64,000 bases of DNA from Aradus depressus (Eukaryota > Arthropoda > Insecta > Hemiptera > Aradidae): assembly GCA_963662175.1 (NCBI GenBank), contig OY759214.1, positions 79,124,037 to 79,188,036 of the forward strand, written 5' to 3'. Shown in pieces: positions 54,875 through 64,000 of the stretch. The notes under the pieces are model-generated. The model had not been told where the DNA came from. It did no database searches and saw only the letters and a list, made by a program, of their open reading frames with translations. A program made the translations under genes and the position numbers. How positions within the stretch are numbered: position 1 is the first letter of the stretch; each line of letters starts with the position of its first letter.

Positions 54875-57696
54875 TCAATTTAAGTCATATGTTGGTATGG
54901 AACCGATGGACTTGAGCTGAGCGGATGGTTTCTCGTACTGGGCCAGACGATGTTTGAGAGTCTCGTTCTCCTTCCGACTGGACTCCAGCTGAGTTAGAAC
55001 CTCACTCACCAGCTCCTTCAGTTGCCCATTCAGGGTTTTCAACTCTTCAACGACAGTTTTCTCATCCTTGGGATGTTTCAGGTAACCAGCTAGTAACTCT
55101 TCAGGGTCCCCGGCGTCTTTCTTTAGACCTAACAGTCCTAATAGGGTTGAGGTTTCTTCAACAGCTCTGAAATGAGATAATTACATGTGAAGCGTTCAAA
55201 TATTTGGAAATCATTTTTGATAATTTTTTTAAAAATAATTCATGACAACTGCGCCATTGGATGGGTTTTCCTTAATTTTCTCGAAAACCGAGCGTCTGTT
55301 GATTCAAATGTACACCTAAATTTAAACCCATAAAATAACAAACAGTGTTTGTATTTCAACCATTTTTATTTAATAAGTATTTTGTTGAAAATACTATGAG
55401 CTAGATCCAGTAACATTTCAGCCATCAGAAAAACTGTTAAGGAAAAAAATTGAAGGAAAACCATTCATCACAAATCCGTTTTCGGAGCAGTTTTTCCGAT
55501 GGCGACCGAAGCTCAAGTCCTATGTGCGAGGGGTTTTAAGTGAGTCTTCAACGCCGGTTTCCTGACAACAATTACACAATAGGATTTTTTTCAAGTAGTG
55601 GCCTAAGAGTAAACTTATATACAGGAGTAACATATAGTCTATACGGGATTGTTTAACCGAACAAACCATACCGAACTACTTTTCTCCAATGCCTTCAATA
55701 TTCCAGGTAATAAAAATTCATTTTTAGTACATAAAAAGAAAAAAATAATACCTATTATGAACTTCATTTTGGATTAATTTGTTGATTAACAATTAAATAT
55801 CAATGAGACTATTTAGGTCAACAGCTATTGAAATGTTCCTCTTTTAGGTTTATTTAGCTTATCGGCGAATGATGGAGCTGGCCCCCACAGTAGAAAGTAA
55901 GCAACTGCATACTCAAAAATTAAAGTAGCTTTAAAATAAGTTTAGAATTGTATAAATTGAAATGAGTCTATTGGATTCCTTACGTGTTCAGAAAACAATG
56001 GACAAATATCTACATTATTTTTTTAATTTATATACAAATTTTTTCTTGTGTATATTATTCATTTATTCAAAACAAAATTAGAAAAAAATACTTGAAAAAC
56101 GCAGAACGATTTCAACATCAAATTTCTTTAATACAACACGTTTCTGCTTGAATTTTGAGTTGAAATTTGGTGTCTACACACTCAAACGGAAAAGGATATT
56201 GAAAATCTCATTTCTTAACAAGTGGTGCCATAGAATGAATATTGTATTTACACTGTTTTTATCAAATGGCTAGAGCTAATTAACGAATCTTAATAAGTAC
56301 ATAAATAAAAAGTTTTATAAGCAACTATTTTTTTTTTAAGGATAGAATTATTTTTTTCGATTAGGATTAGGTATCATTTAAAAAAATAAAAAATAAACTA
56401 AATCTACTGTAACAAATGTATTCGTAATGAAAATGTAAGTAAAAAAAACTATAAAAATTACCCAATTAATTCAGTAGTGCTAGAATTCATCTTGTATAAG
56501 ATATATAGTTTCAAACACTAAACAAAATATACAGTAAAGGAAAAGATGGGGAAGTTGATTGCACACAATAATGTAAGAGAGTCAAGCTTTGTTTTGACAT
56601 GAGAAATGTTAAATATGTTTTTAAAACATATACACTCAATAAACATTCTATAAATACAATGTTTAGTTGAGAACTCATAACACGACAATAGCCCGACATC
56701 ACATGATAAGAAGAAATTATGTCATTGGACGGCCGAAGTGTCGTCTCAAATCAACTTGAGTTTAAACGGTGTAAAAACAAAATACGCTTTCAAATCTACA
56801 TATAAACTAAATAATAATAATTCCAATACATAAATAATTCAATAATAAAACATCTATAAAAAATATGCATATATTATATTTGATTAAAAAATCACACAAA
56901 ACTTTTTTCCTTTTTCTTTTTGCTCCTCTTTCATCCACACAAATATAAACATACGTATATAAAATATATAATATAAACATACCCTTTAATGGCGTTTCCT
57001 AATTCATGATCCTTTTGCTCCAGTTCAGATGATTTTCTCTTGTTCATTTTCCTTTTCTTTAAAGCTTCCGCTTTTTGTAATTTCAGGTTTAATTGTGTCT
57101 TCTGAGCTCTGAAAAACGGAAGAAATATATATTTTAAAAACGTTCTCAGGAGTAATAATATAGAAAAAAAATACGTAATAAGTTCTGTATGTGCGTAGGA
57201 CAGGTCAAAATTACCCGATAATATAAACTATACGATCTAACAATTTCAAAAGTAATGAAGTTTTTCTTCCTATACTATTGTTTTGTAAGACTGTTGTTTA
57301 TACTGATTATTTTATACCTGATAACATTTGTTTGGGCCAAATGATAATCGTGTTGCAACTGTAAAGACTCTAAATTTTTTGGATTTTTCGTTAATGTCAT
57401 AGCCTCCTGCAAATATTCAATTGCTTTTTGATGATACTCAATAGCTTTGTCAAAATCCTTTTTCTTCAAATACTTCTCAGCGTAACGACCATTTTGATGG
57501 GCCTAAAAAAAAGATTTTTAAAAGTAAATTATTTATTGCGCAATGGAATATGATTACAGTATCTTTTTTATTAATTTAAGAGAAAAATAAAGAACAATGC
57601 AAAAAAAAAAAACAATTAAATTAGGCAATGAATAATGATTCTTTCATACATGATTTGATTATTACATACCAGATAAAGCGGTGAATTATCATCCAT
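54875..57696 (-). CDS. NRBF2: NRBF2-like autophagy PI3K-complex subunit (MIT domain)
   Basis: Probable orthologue of nuclear receptor binding factor 2, an accessory subunit of the ATG14-containing class III PI3-kinase complex in autophagy. Four coding exons: 57696-57670, 57502-57318, 57108-56983, 55166-54875; phases close to 209 aa against 287 in human. Residues 1-9 (MDDNSPLYL) plus AHQNGRYAEKYLKKKDF match the family start, and KAIEYHQKAIEYLQEAM with LQLQHDYHLAQTNVI is the MIT three-helix domain. A basic linker follows. The last exon has LLGLLGL and then a charged coiled coil (EKTVVEELKTLNGQLKELV, RKENETLKHRLAQYE), as in the family. The C-terminal tail is shorter than in vertebrates. The gene is divergent from and head to head with the TSEN15-like gene. 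Confidence 0.78.
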
Positions 57697-57942
57697 AACA
57701 TTATAATAAATGCACCATTAGGTAACATTTAGCAGAAACATTTAAATAACGAACCCTTGTAGGTCGTTACTACTGATTCAAAACAAATAACAGAAAACAA
57801 CCAAGGTTATGGACAAACATCCATTGCGTAAGGTTATAAACATAATAGGTTTCAATTTTGTTATCCAGCGGTATAACAACATGGAATGTATTATTTTGTA
57901 TTTTTAGTCTTTTCATTCGAGTTTTTGTAACCCTAAATAAGT
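57697..57942. promoter_or_regulatory. Shared divergent promoter NRBF2-like / TSEN15-like
   Basis: Only 246 bp separate the two start codons, which face away from each other, so both 5' UTRs and core promoters must lie in or overlap this interval. It has no repeat and no convincing TATA box. AT content is high. Confidence 0.6.
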
Positions 57943-60900
57943 ATGAATTTAGGGCATCCCGTTGTAAGTATAGAGTTCTCGATTTCTTCGTTAGTGGGTG
58001 CCTTTATTATTTCTGTTAAAATGCATTGATGTTTTCAGCTTCAAGAAATGCTAAGTTTGGGTTGTAATGACCAAAATAAAGTGTTACTGAGTTTCCAGAC
58101 ATATTTAGATCTTTGTGAAAGTACGTTTTCGATGTCAATTTTCTTATATTATGTTGTATATGTTTCTGTGTTGTTAATTCCTCTTATTTGTTTTAGCTTA
58201 CAACTTTGATAATGTTGAATTTCATTATAATGCAAAACTTGATGTTATATATTTATCAGCCATTGAGGACAGTGAAAAGGAATTTTACTTGCCATTGTCA
58301 TTTAATGACCATGTAACAGCCTCATGGATGAAGCAGGCTACTGATGAAATTTGCTGTAACCATAAGAAGTAAAGAGCTGGTTCAGTAACCCTATTTTAGC
58401 AAATTTTTATAAGAAATAGTCTTCTGCGCTCACCGGATTGGTATTTCCTACTTTCAAATCTTACATATACGATCTTACTGAGCTCAGAATAGCTGATACA
58501 AAACGCGCCCTTAGCTTTTTATCTGGGAGGTGAAAAAAACCTTGAGCAAGACGTCCTTCGGATGGGACGTTAAACGATGAGCCTGAATGTCAGCTACTCG
58601 CCAAGACCCCTTATAGGTAACTAAACCTGGGTAGGCAACATTTAACTCCTACAGTAGATTATGGCTCACGTCCACCAGAGTGACGAAAGAGCGCTCTGGT
58701 AGTAGGCGATAATGTCTGGGCATGATTCACAATAACTAATTATAAGATTCTCGGTGAATCTATATTACTCTCATCGTTCTTATGAATGGGGTCTCGATTT
58801 TTCTTAATGAATTCTGAAACAAGATTTTTTATAACGAACAATTAGCTAGGAAAGAGAACAATCCGACGGATAGTCACTGAGCTATTCAATGTCTTCTTCC
58901 GTCGCCTTTTTCCCATCAGTTTTCGCTTTCGATATTTTTGATTGGTAGGATATACCGCATTCTGAAATTAAATCCATCTTTTACTTGGACTAAAATCACA
59001 GTTTGTCAAAGTGTTTACTTGATCTGTTAAAAACTCGGAAATATTCGATTTTGGAGTCAGAATTTATGATTAAAAAAAAATAAAATACTGTTAGAAAAAT
59101 TGTTTTTAGTTATAAAACAACATTGAAGATCTCAGCGAGTATCCTACGATTTCTCTCCTTCAAGGTCATTTTCCATTTAAAAGAAAAAATAGCTTCAAAA
59201 TTCGTAAAGAAAAATATGTGATCCCATTTAAAATAGGAATTGGGCTCGATACATTCATTATATCGGCAGTTATTAGCGTATTTCTGAACCCCCTTCCATC
59301 CGTTCGATTTCGACGAAAATTAACAGGTGCCGTTCTTATGTGGTTTTGAATTTAATATAAAATTTCATGTTAATACATTTATTACTTTGGCAGTTATTCC
59401 CAACCCCTCTTTCACTTTGGCTGATTCTGAAAAATAGTAGGTGTCGTTATGGGGTTTTAAATTCACCTAAGAAATTTCGTATTAATACTTCGATTACAAC
59501 AACAGTTATAGAGTTTTTGTGTTAGCCTCCTCCTAATCCCCCAACCTCTTCTAACGGACACCTGTAGATAGCGAATAACTCTATTAACGAACAAAATTTC
59601 TACGGTCCCGACAGCAGACCACTCAAATCAATGTTTAGTTTACTTCTCGATAACGGGCCCTCTCTTGACGGACAACGGACAGCCATAAATGGTCCCGTGC
59701 GAAAAATCTACCTCCCGAATGCGGACAGCAGGCTCTTGGTTTCTTGGAACACAGAGAGGCATGGCCGGGGAGGAGTTCAGGGAAATGATTTTTTAAAAAA
59801 AAATACGTTTTCTAAACTTCCCATTCATAATGGAAATTTCTTGTTTCGTTTTCGTTCGCATTTCGCAAGATTTTATTCAGTTCGTCCGACCATGTCAAAA
59901 CAGAATTCGGCTAACGCTAATAGTAAAATAGTAGTAATTAAAGTTTATAATAGAGAAAAGCCCAGCGTCGGGGACTTAGCGGCAAAATTTAAGGTGGGAA
60001 AGACGCAGATCGCGTTAATTTTAAAAGAAAAGAATGAACTTTTATTAAAATGAGAGGAACATGGAAATGAAAAAACTTTAAACGGCTTTTACAAAAAAGA
60101 TTGATCGCCATTGTTTCGAATGGTTTTGCCAAGTAAGAGACAAAAATTTCCGTTTCTGGCTCTATGATACAGGAAAAGGCACCCGAAGTAGCCGAAATTT
60201 TGGGGATTTTAAATTTCAAAGCGTCAAATGGGTCGCTCAAAAAATTTAGAAAACGATATAATGTCTCGATAACGGCCACTTCTCGATAAAGGACAAAAAC
60301 GGTAGACCCGACGATGTCCGCTATGGAGAGGTTTTACTGTATAATATTTCATGTCGGTACATTCATTATATAGGGTGTTATCGTGTTCACACACACACAG
60401 ACAGACATTTTTATTTTATTTTTCAGGAGTTTAGAAAATATGAAATGTTGAAAACTTGACATTGAATTTCTGACCGATCATATAACTCCCCCCCTGTACA
60501 TCATATACCCCGGAAGAAAAAGAACTAAAAAATACGAAATAATTGAAAGTTATGAGAATAGAAATACCACCGATGGACTTAAAGAGTGCAGTGTAAGTAA
60601 TAGTTATGAAAAGTTCGTAAATGAAATCGTAATAATTGTAGAAAATTTCGAAATTGAGGCCACACAATGTGGACTTCGTCAGAAGATTGGAAATGGCCAT
60701 TGCGTTTCGGTTTAATGTTGGCTTGAAACCACAAATAATGAAGACAAAATTATACGGAACAAGCCTTTCAATTTCACGAATGATGAAGGCAAGAAAATTA
60801 CTGTTGTCCTCGATTTGAGGTAGGATCAATACGAACGAAGTTACAGCGCCTCAAAAAACCAACAATTAACGTCTTACTTATGGTTAAATTGAAACGCATA

Positions 60901-62177
60901 GCAACGATTAAAATATATTTTTATTGTTGGTAGTTCATTATTTAAAAGGATGAAAAAAATAAAAATATATATGATGTGGCCATTACCAACTTCTTTTGTT
61001 CAGGTCACTCTAACTCCGCTCTCTCAAAATCATTTTATACTGACAACACTGGGTTTAAGAACGTATCTCTCTGAATTACGCTGTTTAATAAAACAAAAAA
61101 AAACTGCTGACAACACATTTCTTTCATATACCCATTAATACCAGTATGAAATTGTTTTGAACGGGGAGGGAGAGTGCCCTGTACAAAATTGGTTGGTATA
61201 AGAAATTCCTTTAATGGCAACTTTTCATAATATGTTTATATATAAATATAAATTATTATTTATAGTTACCTATATATTATTCAAGAGTTAGACAGTTATT
61301 TTGACTCATGCCGAAGACTTAACTATGGAGTCATATAGCCTACTACCAGAGCGCGTGAACATGAGCCCGACATATTGTGGGAGTCCTAAATATTGCCCCT
61401 ATCTAGGTTATTTAACCGAGTAACCGACATCGTACCAGCGCCCTCTATTATACAAGATATTCACATGTTATTTTATTACTATTTAATATAATATTTATTA
61501 TGACTCATGTCCGGGCTTTAACTACAAGGTCATATCGCCTACTATCAGAGCGCTCTTTTTGGGAATCCTAAATTCTGCCTACCCTAAATTTTTATTCACC
61601 TAGGGTAGGAGGAGTCTTCAGCGATTGAAGATTTAAAAATTAAATTATAATATTATAGTGTTTTACTTCATTTGAGCCATAAAACTTACGCCTAATTCCT
61701 TTAGAAGAGATATCTATCTTTCAGAATAGCAGACCATCACGCCTAATGGAACAGCTTCTGTGCAATGCATGTTTTGCACGCAAAAGTGCATGTTGTACAC
61801 GCAAATGCATGTTTTGCATTTCCTGTCTTTTTACATTGCCAATATGGCTTGCCATGCTGGAAAAAAGTAAATATCAAGAAATTGTGAAAAGTTACCATGG
61901 AAATACGCTAAACTAACTCAGGCTCTCAGAATTTTTCTAGAACTTAGCATTTTTTTTTTTTTTTTTTTTTTTTTACAGAAATCTTCATATTGTTATAAGA
62001 GATGCAGACACTTCGCACGTTATTTATAGAATAACTGATGGACTTCAGGAGCCTCTTCATCCAGATGCTAGTAAAGAATTGAAAGCCTCAGAAGAGAAGA
62101 AAATGTTAATTGATGCCGAAATCAGACGCATGATTCCAAATCTATTACAAGAAGCGCAAAAGAATTTGGAGCAATAG
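57943..62177 (+). CDS. TSEN15: tRNA-splicing endonuclease subunit TSEN15-like
   Basis: Small non-catalytic subunit of the nuclear TSEN complex that cuts introns from pre-tRNAs. Four coding exons: 57943-57963, 58039-58120, 58197-58368 and 61979-62177; phases close to 157 aa (human 171). Start chosen because MNLGHPV joins LQEMLSLGCNDQNKV, matching the family pattern HP-x-x-LEMMELDIGD. Other landmarks are LLSFQTYLDLCE, LDVIYLSAIED, an LPLSF-to-MKQATDEI segment, and LHIVIRDADTSHVIYRITDG, the family signature strand before the LTDG motif. The C-terminal tail, rich in E, K and R, extends past the human end. The third intron (3.6 kb) holds a SINE, R115 copies, a Tigger relic, a foldback element and SINE fragments. 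Exon 4 follows a long T tract and ACAG acceptor. The donor GTAAAG after exon 3 is weak; without splicing there a stop follows at once. Confidence 0.82.
58499..58738 (+). mobile_element. tRNA-derived SINE body in TSEN15 intron 3
   Basis: Starts at GCCCTTAG and keeps TATCTGGGAGGTGAA, GACGTCCTTCGGATGGGACG, GTCCACCAGAGTGACGAAAG and GGCATGATTCA. The tRNA-like head is lost. Confidence 0.75.
59240..59490 (-). repeat. R115 dispersed repeat, inverted copy in TSEN15 intron 3
   Basis: Words CATTCATTATATCGGCAGTT, GGTTTTGAATTTAATATAAA and TCGTATTAATACTTCGATTA in monomer spacing. Another small piece, GTACATTCATTATATAGGG, lies at 60358. Confidence 0.5.
59545..60340 (+). mobile_element. pogo/Tigger-type relic, copy 2, in TSEN15 intron 3
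   Basis: Right end TATGGAGAGGTTTTACTG followed by TA; the left end is decayed (AACCTCTTCTAACGGACACC). Inside, an open frame ending at 60053 has SKIVVIKVYNREKPSVGDLA and AKFKVGKTQIALILKEKNEL, the first helix-turn-helix of Tigger/CENP-B transposases, followed at once by a stop. The TGTCCGCT words are spread through the flanks. Confidence 0.75.
60973..61226. mobile_element. Foldback element, copy B, in TSEN15 intron 3
   Basis: Arms run from GATGTGGCCATTA to TTTAATGGCAAC. Inner arms are CTCAAAATCATTTTATACTG and CCAGTATGAAATTGTTTTGA. It shares TTGGTTGGTATAAG with copy A. No coding capacity. Confidence 0.6.
61301..61625 (-). mobile_element. Two SINE fragments, tandem, in TSEN15 intron 3
   Basis: 61301-61446 is a short internally deleted copy whose head is reduced to GGCGC. 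61499-61625 is a 5'-truncated copy that stops at the CCTAGGTGAATAAAA block. Both are on the minus strand and both begin on the plus strand with the GACTCATG motif. Confidence 0.7.
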
Positions 62178-63042
62178 TGAAACTAAATGGAACTTTTTAA
62201 TTTTTTTTTTCTGTAAATTCAAATGATTTATTCTATTGAATGAAAATTTAATGTAATTCAGTACATTTATAACATATGTTATTTCGTTCCCACAATAAAT
62301 ATACTCCAAGCAAATTTTATTTATAAACATTATGTTTTCATTTTGAAAATTGTCATTGTAACTACGGAAATGTCAGTGCTTGATATCATAACCTGTATCC
62401 TGTGAAGGTTATACAAGGTTAATTGATTAGGTTGTATCAGCTGATCAATAAAAACATTTAATTTAGTTTTCTGTTTCCTGTGTTTATTAGCTTTCCTTTA
62501 ACTGCGATAAATGTTTTTTTATCCATTCTTGTTCTTTCAATTTTGTGAATTTTGGATGGTAAACCCTATTTTAAAGAAGTACTTTAACGAAAGGTACTAA
62601 CTTGTGGGACACGACAACTCGCAAAATGAGGTAATTGAAACAAGCAAAATATATATATATTCAAACATATATATATTCAAAGAAAGTTGTTATATAAATA
62701 AACCATTGATTGTTTTTATTATGTTGATATCTATGAATCATCCAGTCGTTTTACGTTTTGTGTCTTTGTATACATTATTTTTTCTGAAGTTCCTGTTAGA
62801 TTGAATAGATATAATTGCAAGTTTGGAGCTCGTAATGTCATGCTTTGCTACTAATGTTTAAAAATAATTAGAATTCATTGATTGATAATTGAATGTATTC
62901 AATACTAGCATGTAGAGAAAGGATTCCCTTCCCACTTCTTATCTTTTATTCGGACATCTCACATCTTAAAATTTCTTTTATAATATCGAAACTATGAAAA
63001 TTATTATGTAAATATTTTATTTTAGTGTGTAGTTCTCTTACG

Positions 63043-63337
63043 ATGTACAACTTGGAAGAGACACCCAGAAGAAGATGGGCTTATCCACGAGACAATGAAC
63101 GGAATTACGTTGCAGCTCTGTTCCATTTGACTTCTGCAGTTCTCTCGTCTATTGCACTTCTCCATTTGAATTGGTTTCGTGTATTTGGTGATCATTGCAG
63201 TCCTCATCTTGCGCCCTATCAATTCATGAGACTTGGCTATTTTGAAAGTTCAAGAGGTGGAAGTTTTAAACTTCCCAACGGAGAAATAACATCACCCGTA
63301 TCACCAATCACGATAGAATATCACACAGGAAGCGAAG
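63043..63337 (+). CDS. TMEM127-like membrane protein, first coding exon (partial gene)
   Basis: An exon opens after a TTTTAG acceptor at 63025 and runs to a GTAATT donor at 63338. From ATG 63043 it encodes about 98 residues: MYNLEETPRRRWAYPRDNER, then a hydrophobic helix (YVAALFHLTSAVLSSIALL), then LNWFRVFGDHCSP and LGYFE. A basic N-tail, a first helix ending in a W-x-x-x-G-x-x-C extracellular motif and a following LGY resemble TMEM127, a four-helix endosomal regulator of mTORC1. No second exon was found before the window ends. The match is partial, so the product name is tentative; a generic multi-pass membrane protein is the alternative. Confidence 0.45.
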
Positions 63338-63917
63338 GTAATTTTTTTATTTTTTTTTGTTCTAATTTATTAGAATTCTGTCCTTATTTTAAAGCTGTAA
63401 TCATGCAGTTCTGTAAAAGATGGAACCTATGGTTTCCTTAAAACCCAGTTTTGGAGTGAACCTCCGCGTCCCCTCCCTCTCAAATTGAAATATTTGAACG
63501 TTACATTCCCTAACGTCTACTGACAAATGTCGAAATTGGTCCCCAATTGAGTTATAAAGTGTTGAAACATTTGCCTCTGCCAACGTTTTCAATATTTCTT
63601 TAATTCCTAAGGCCAGAAACGAAGATGAGAAACTGAAGCTATTTTTCTCAGTTGAAATAAAACAATTAAAAATAGGCCACAACTTCTACAAGTAGCTTGA
63701 AGTCTTTATGAAGATTTCAAAGTAAATTTGATAATTTTTATTGCATTAATGATGGTTTTACGTAAAAAATGTTTTAAAGTTTTCTGTAAAGTATTGTTTT
63801 CCACATTCTATAGTTTGCATTTGTATTGACGATATTTAAAAAAAATGAATAAAATAAGCATTCTACTTTTGGGTAGTGTAAGGAGATTATTAATTCATAT
63901 ATAATATATTATTACAG

Positions 63918-64000
63918 GAGGGCGCCGGTAGCTCAGTGGTACGCGTACTTGTCTTCTGAGCTCAAGAACGTGGGTTCGAAACCCGGCCGAGGCCCTTAGT
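63918..64000 (+). mobile_element. tRNA-derived SINE head, cut by window end
   Basis: GGGCGCCGGTAGCTCAGTGG, then GTGGGTTCGAAACCCGGCCG and GAGGCCCTTAGT. It is the cleanest A-box/B-box copy in the window and continues beyond position 64,000. Confidence 0.88.

Noticed and set aside
63025..63042. Upstream GTG start for the TMEM127-like exon
   Set aside because: The bases lie at or just after a splice acceptor; the ATG at 63043 is the natural start in a eukaryote.

Overview
This is an AT-rich nuclear window from an animal, most likely an arthropod. The genes have many small GT-AG exons. Their proteins read as metazoan orthologues of phosphorylase kinase alpha, NRBF2 and TSEN15. The intergenic DNA is crowded with tRNA-derived SINEs, Tc1/mariner and pogo/Tigger DNA transposons, foldback elements, non-LTR fragments, minisatellites and (TA)n or poly(C) tracts. 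The short CCTAA runs closing the SINEs match the TTAGG telomere unit common in arthropods, but this does not fix the taxon. Almost none of the long open frames are genes. The genes had to be assembled exon by exon from splice sites, codon phase and protein motifs.

Layout. Positions 1-28,700 are mostly repeats, with a sparse minus-strand gene whose first three coding exons (23,646-23,677, 15,844-15,928 and 5,495-5,590) join in phase; the start encodes a MGNC lipid-anchor motif and the gene runs off the left edge. Landmarks here are an eight-copy 48-bp minisatellite (6.7-7.1 kb), a degraded gypsy end (11.7 kb), a Tc1 element with an internal insertion (12.9-15.1 kb), a repeat carrying two nested minisatellites (16.4-18.0 kb) and a GC-rich 182-bp tandem array (20.9-22.8 kb).

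Positions 28,716-49,993 (minus strand) hold a complete gene for the phosphorylase b kinase alpha regulatory subunit. It has 26 coding exons plus one alternative exon, encodes 1,173 residues and ends in a CaaX box. Two homologous exons, 40,771-40,918 and 38,320-38,464, have the same phase and can only be used one at a time. Its introns hold SINEs, an RTE-like and a jockey-like remnant, and several palindromic elements.

Positions 50,000-54,870 are intergenic: an I/jockey-type RNase H remnant, a (TA)n tract and a Tigger relic. Positions 54,875-57,696 (minus) encode an NRBF2-like autophagy factor (209 aa). It is head to head with a TSEN15-like tRNA-splicing endonuclease subunit at 57,943-62,177 (plus, 157 aa), with 246 bp between the start codons. 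A partial plus-strand gene beginning at 63,043 encodes a membrane protein resembling TMEM127. The window closes inside another SINE.

The genes act in separate housekeeping processes (glycogen breakdown, autophagy, tRNA splicing), so no operon-like or defence system is evident. The most unusual signals are the mutually exclusive PHKA exons, the hammerhead-ribozyme-like cores repeated through the dispersed elements, and a SINE family ending in telomere-like CCTAA units.
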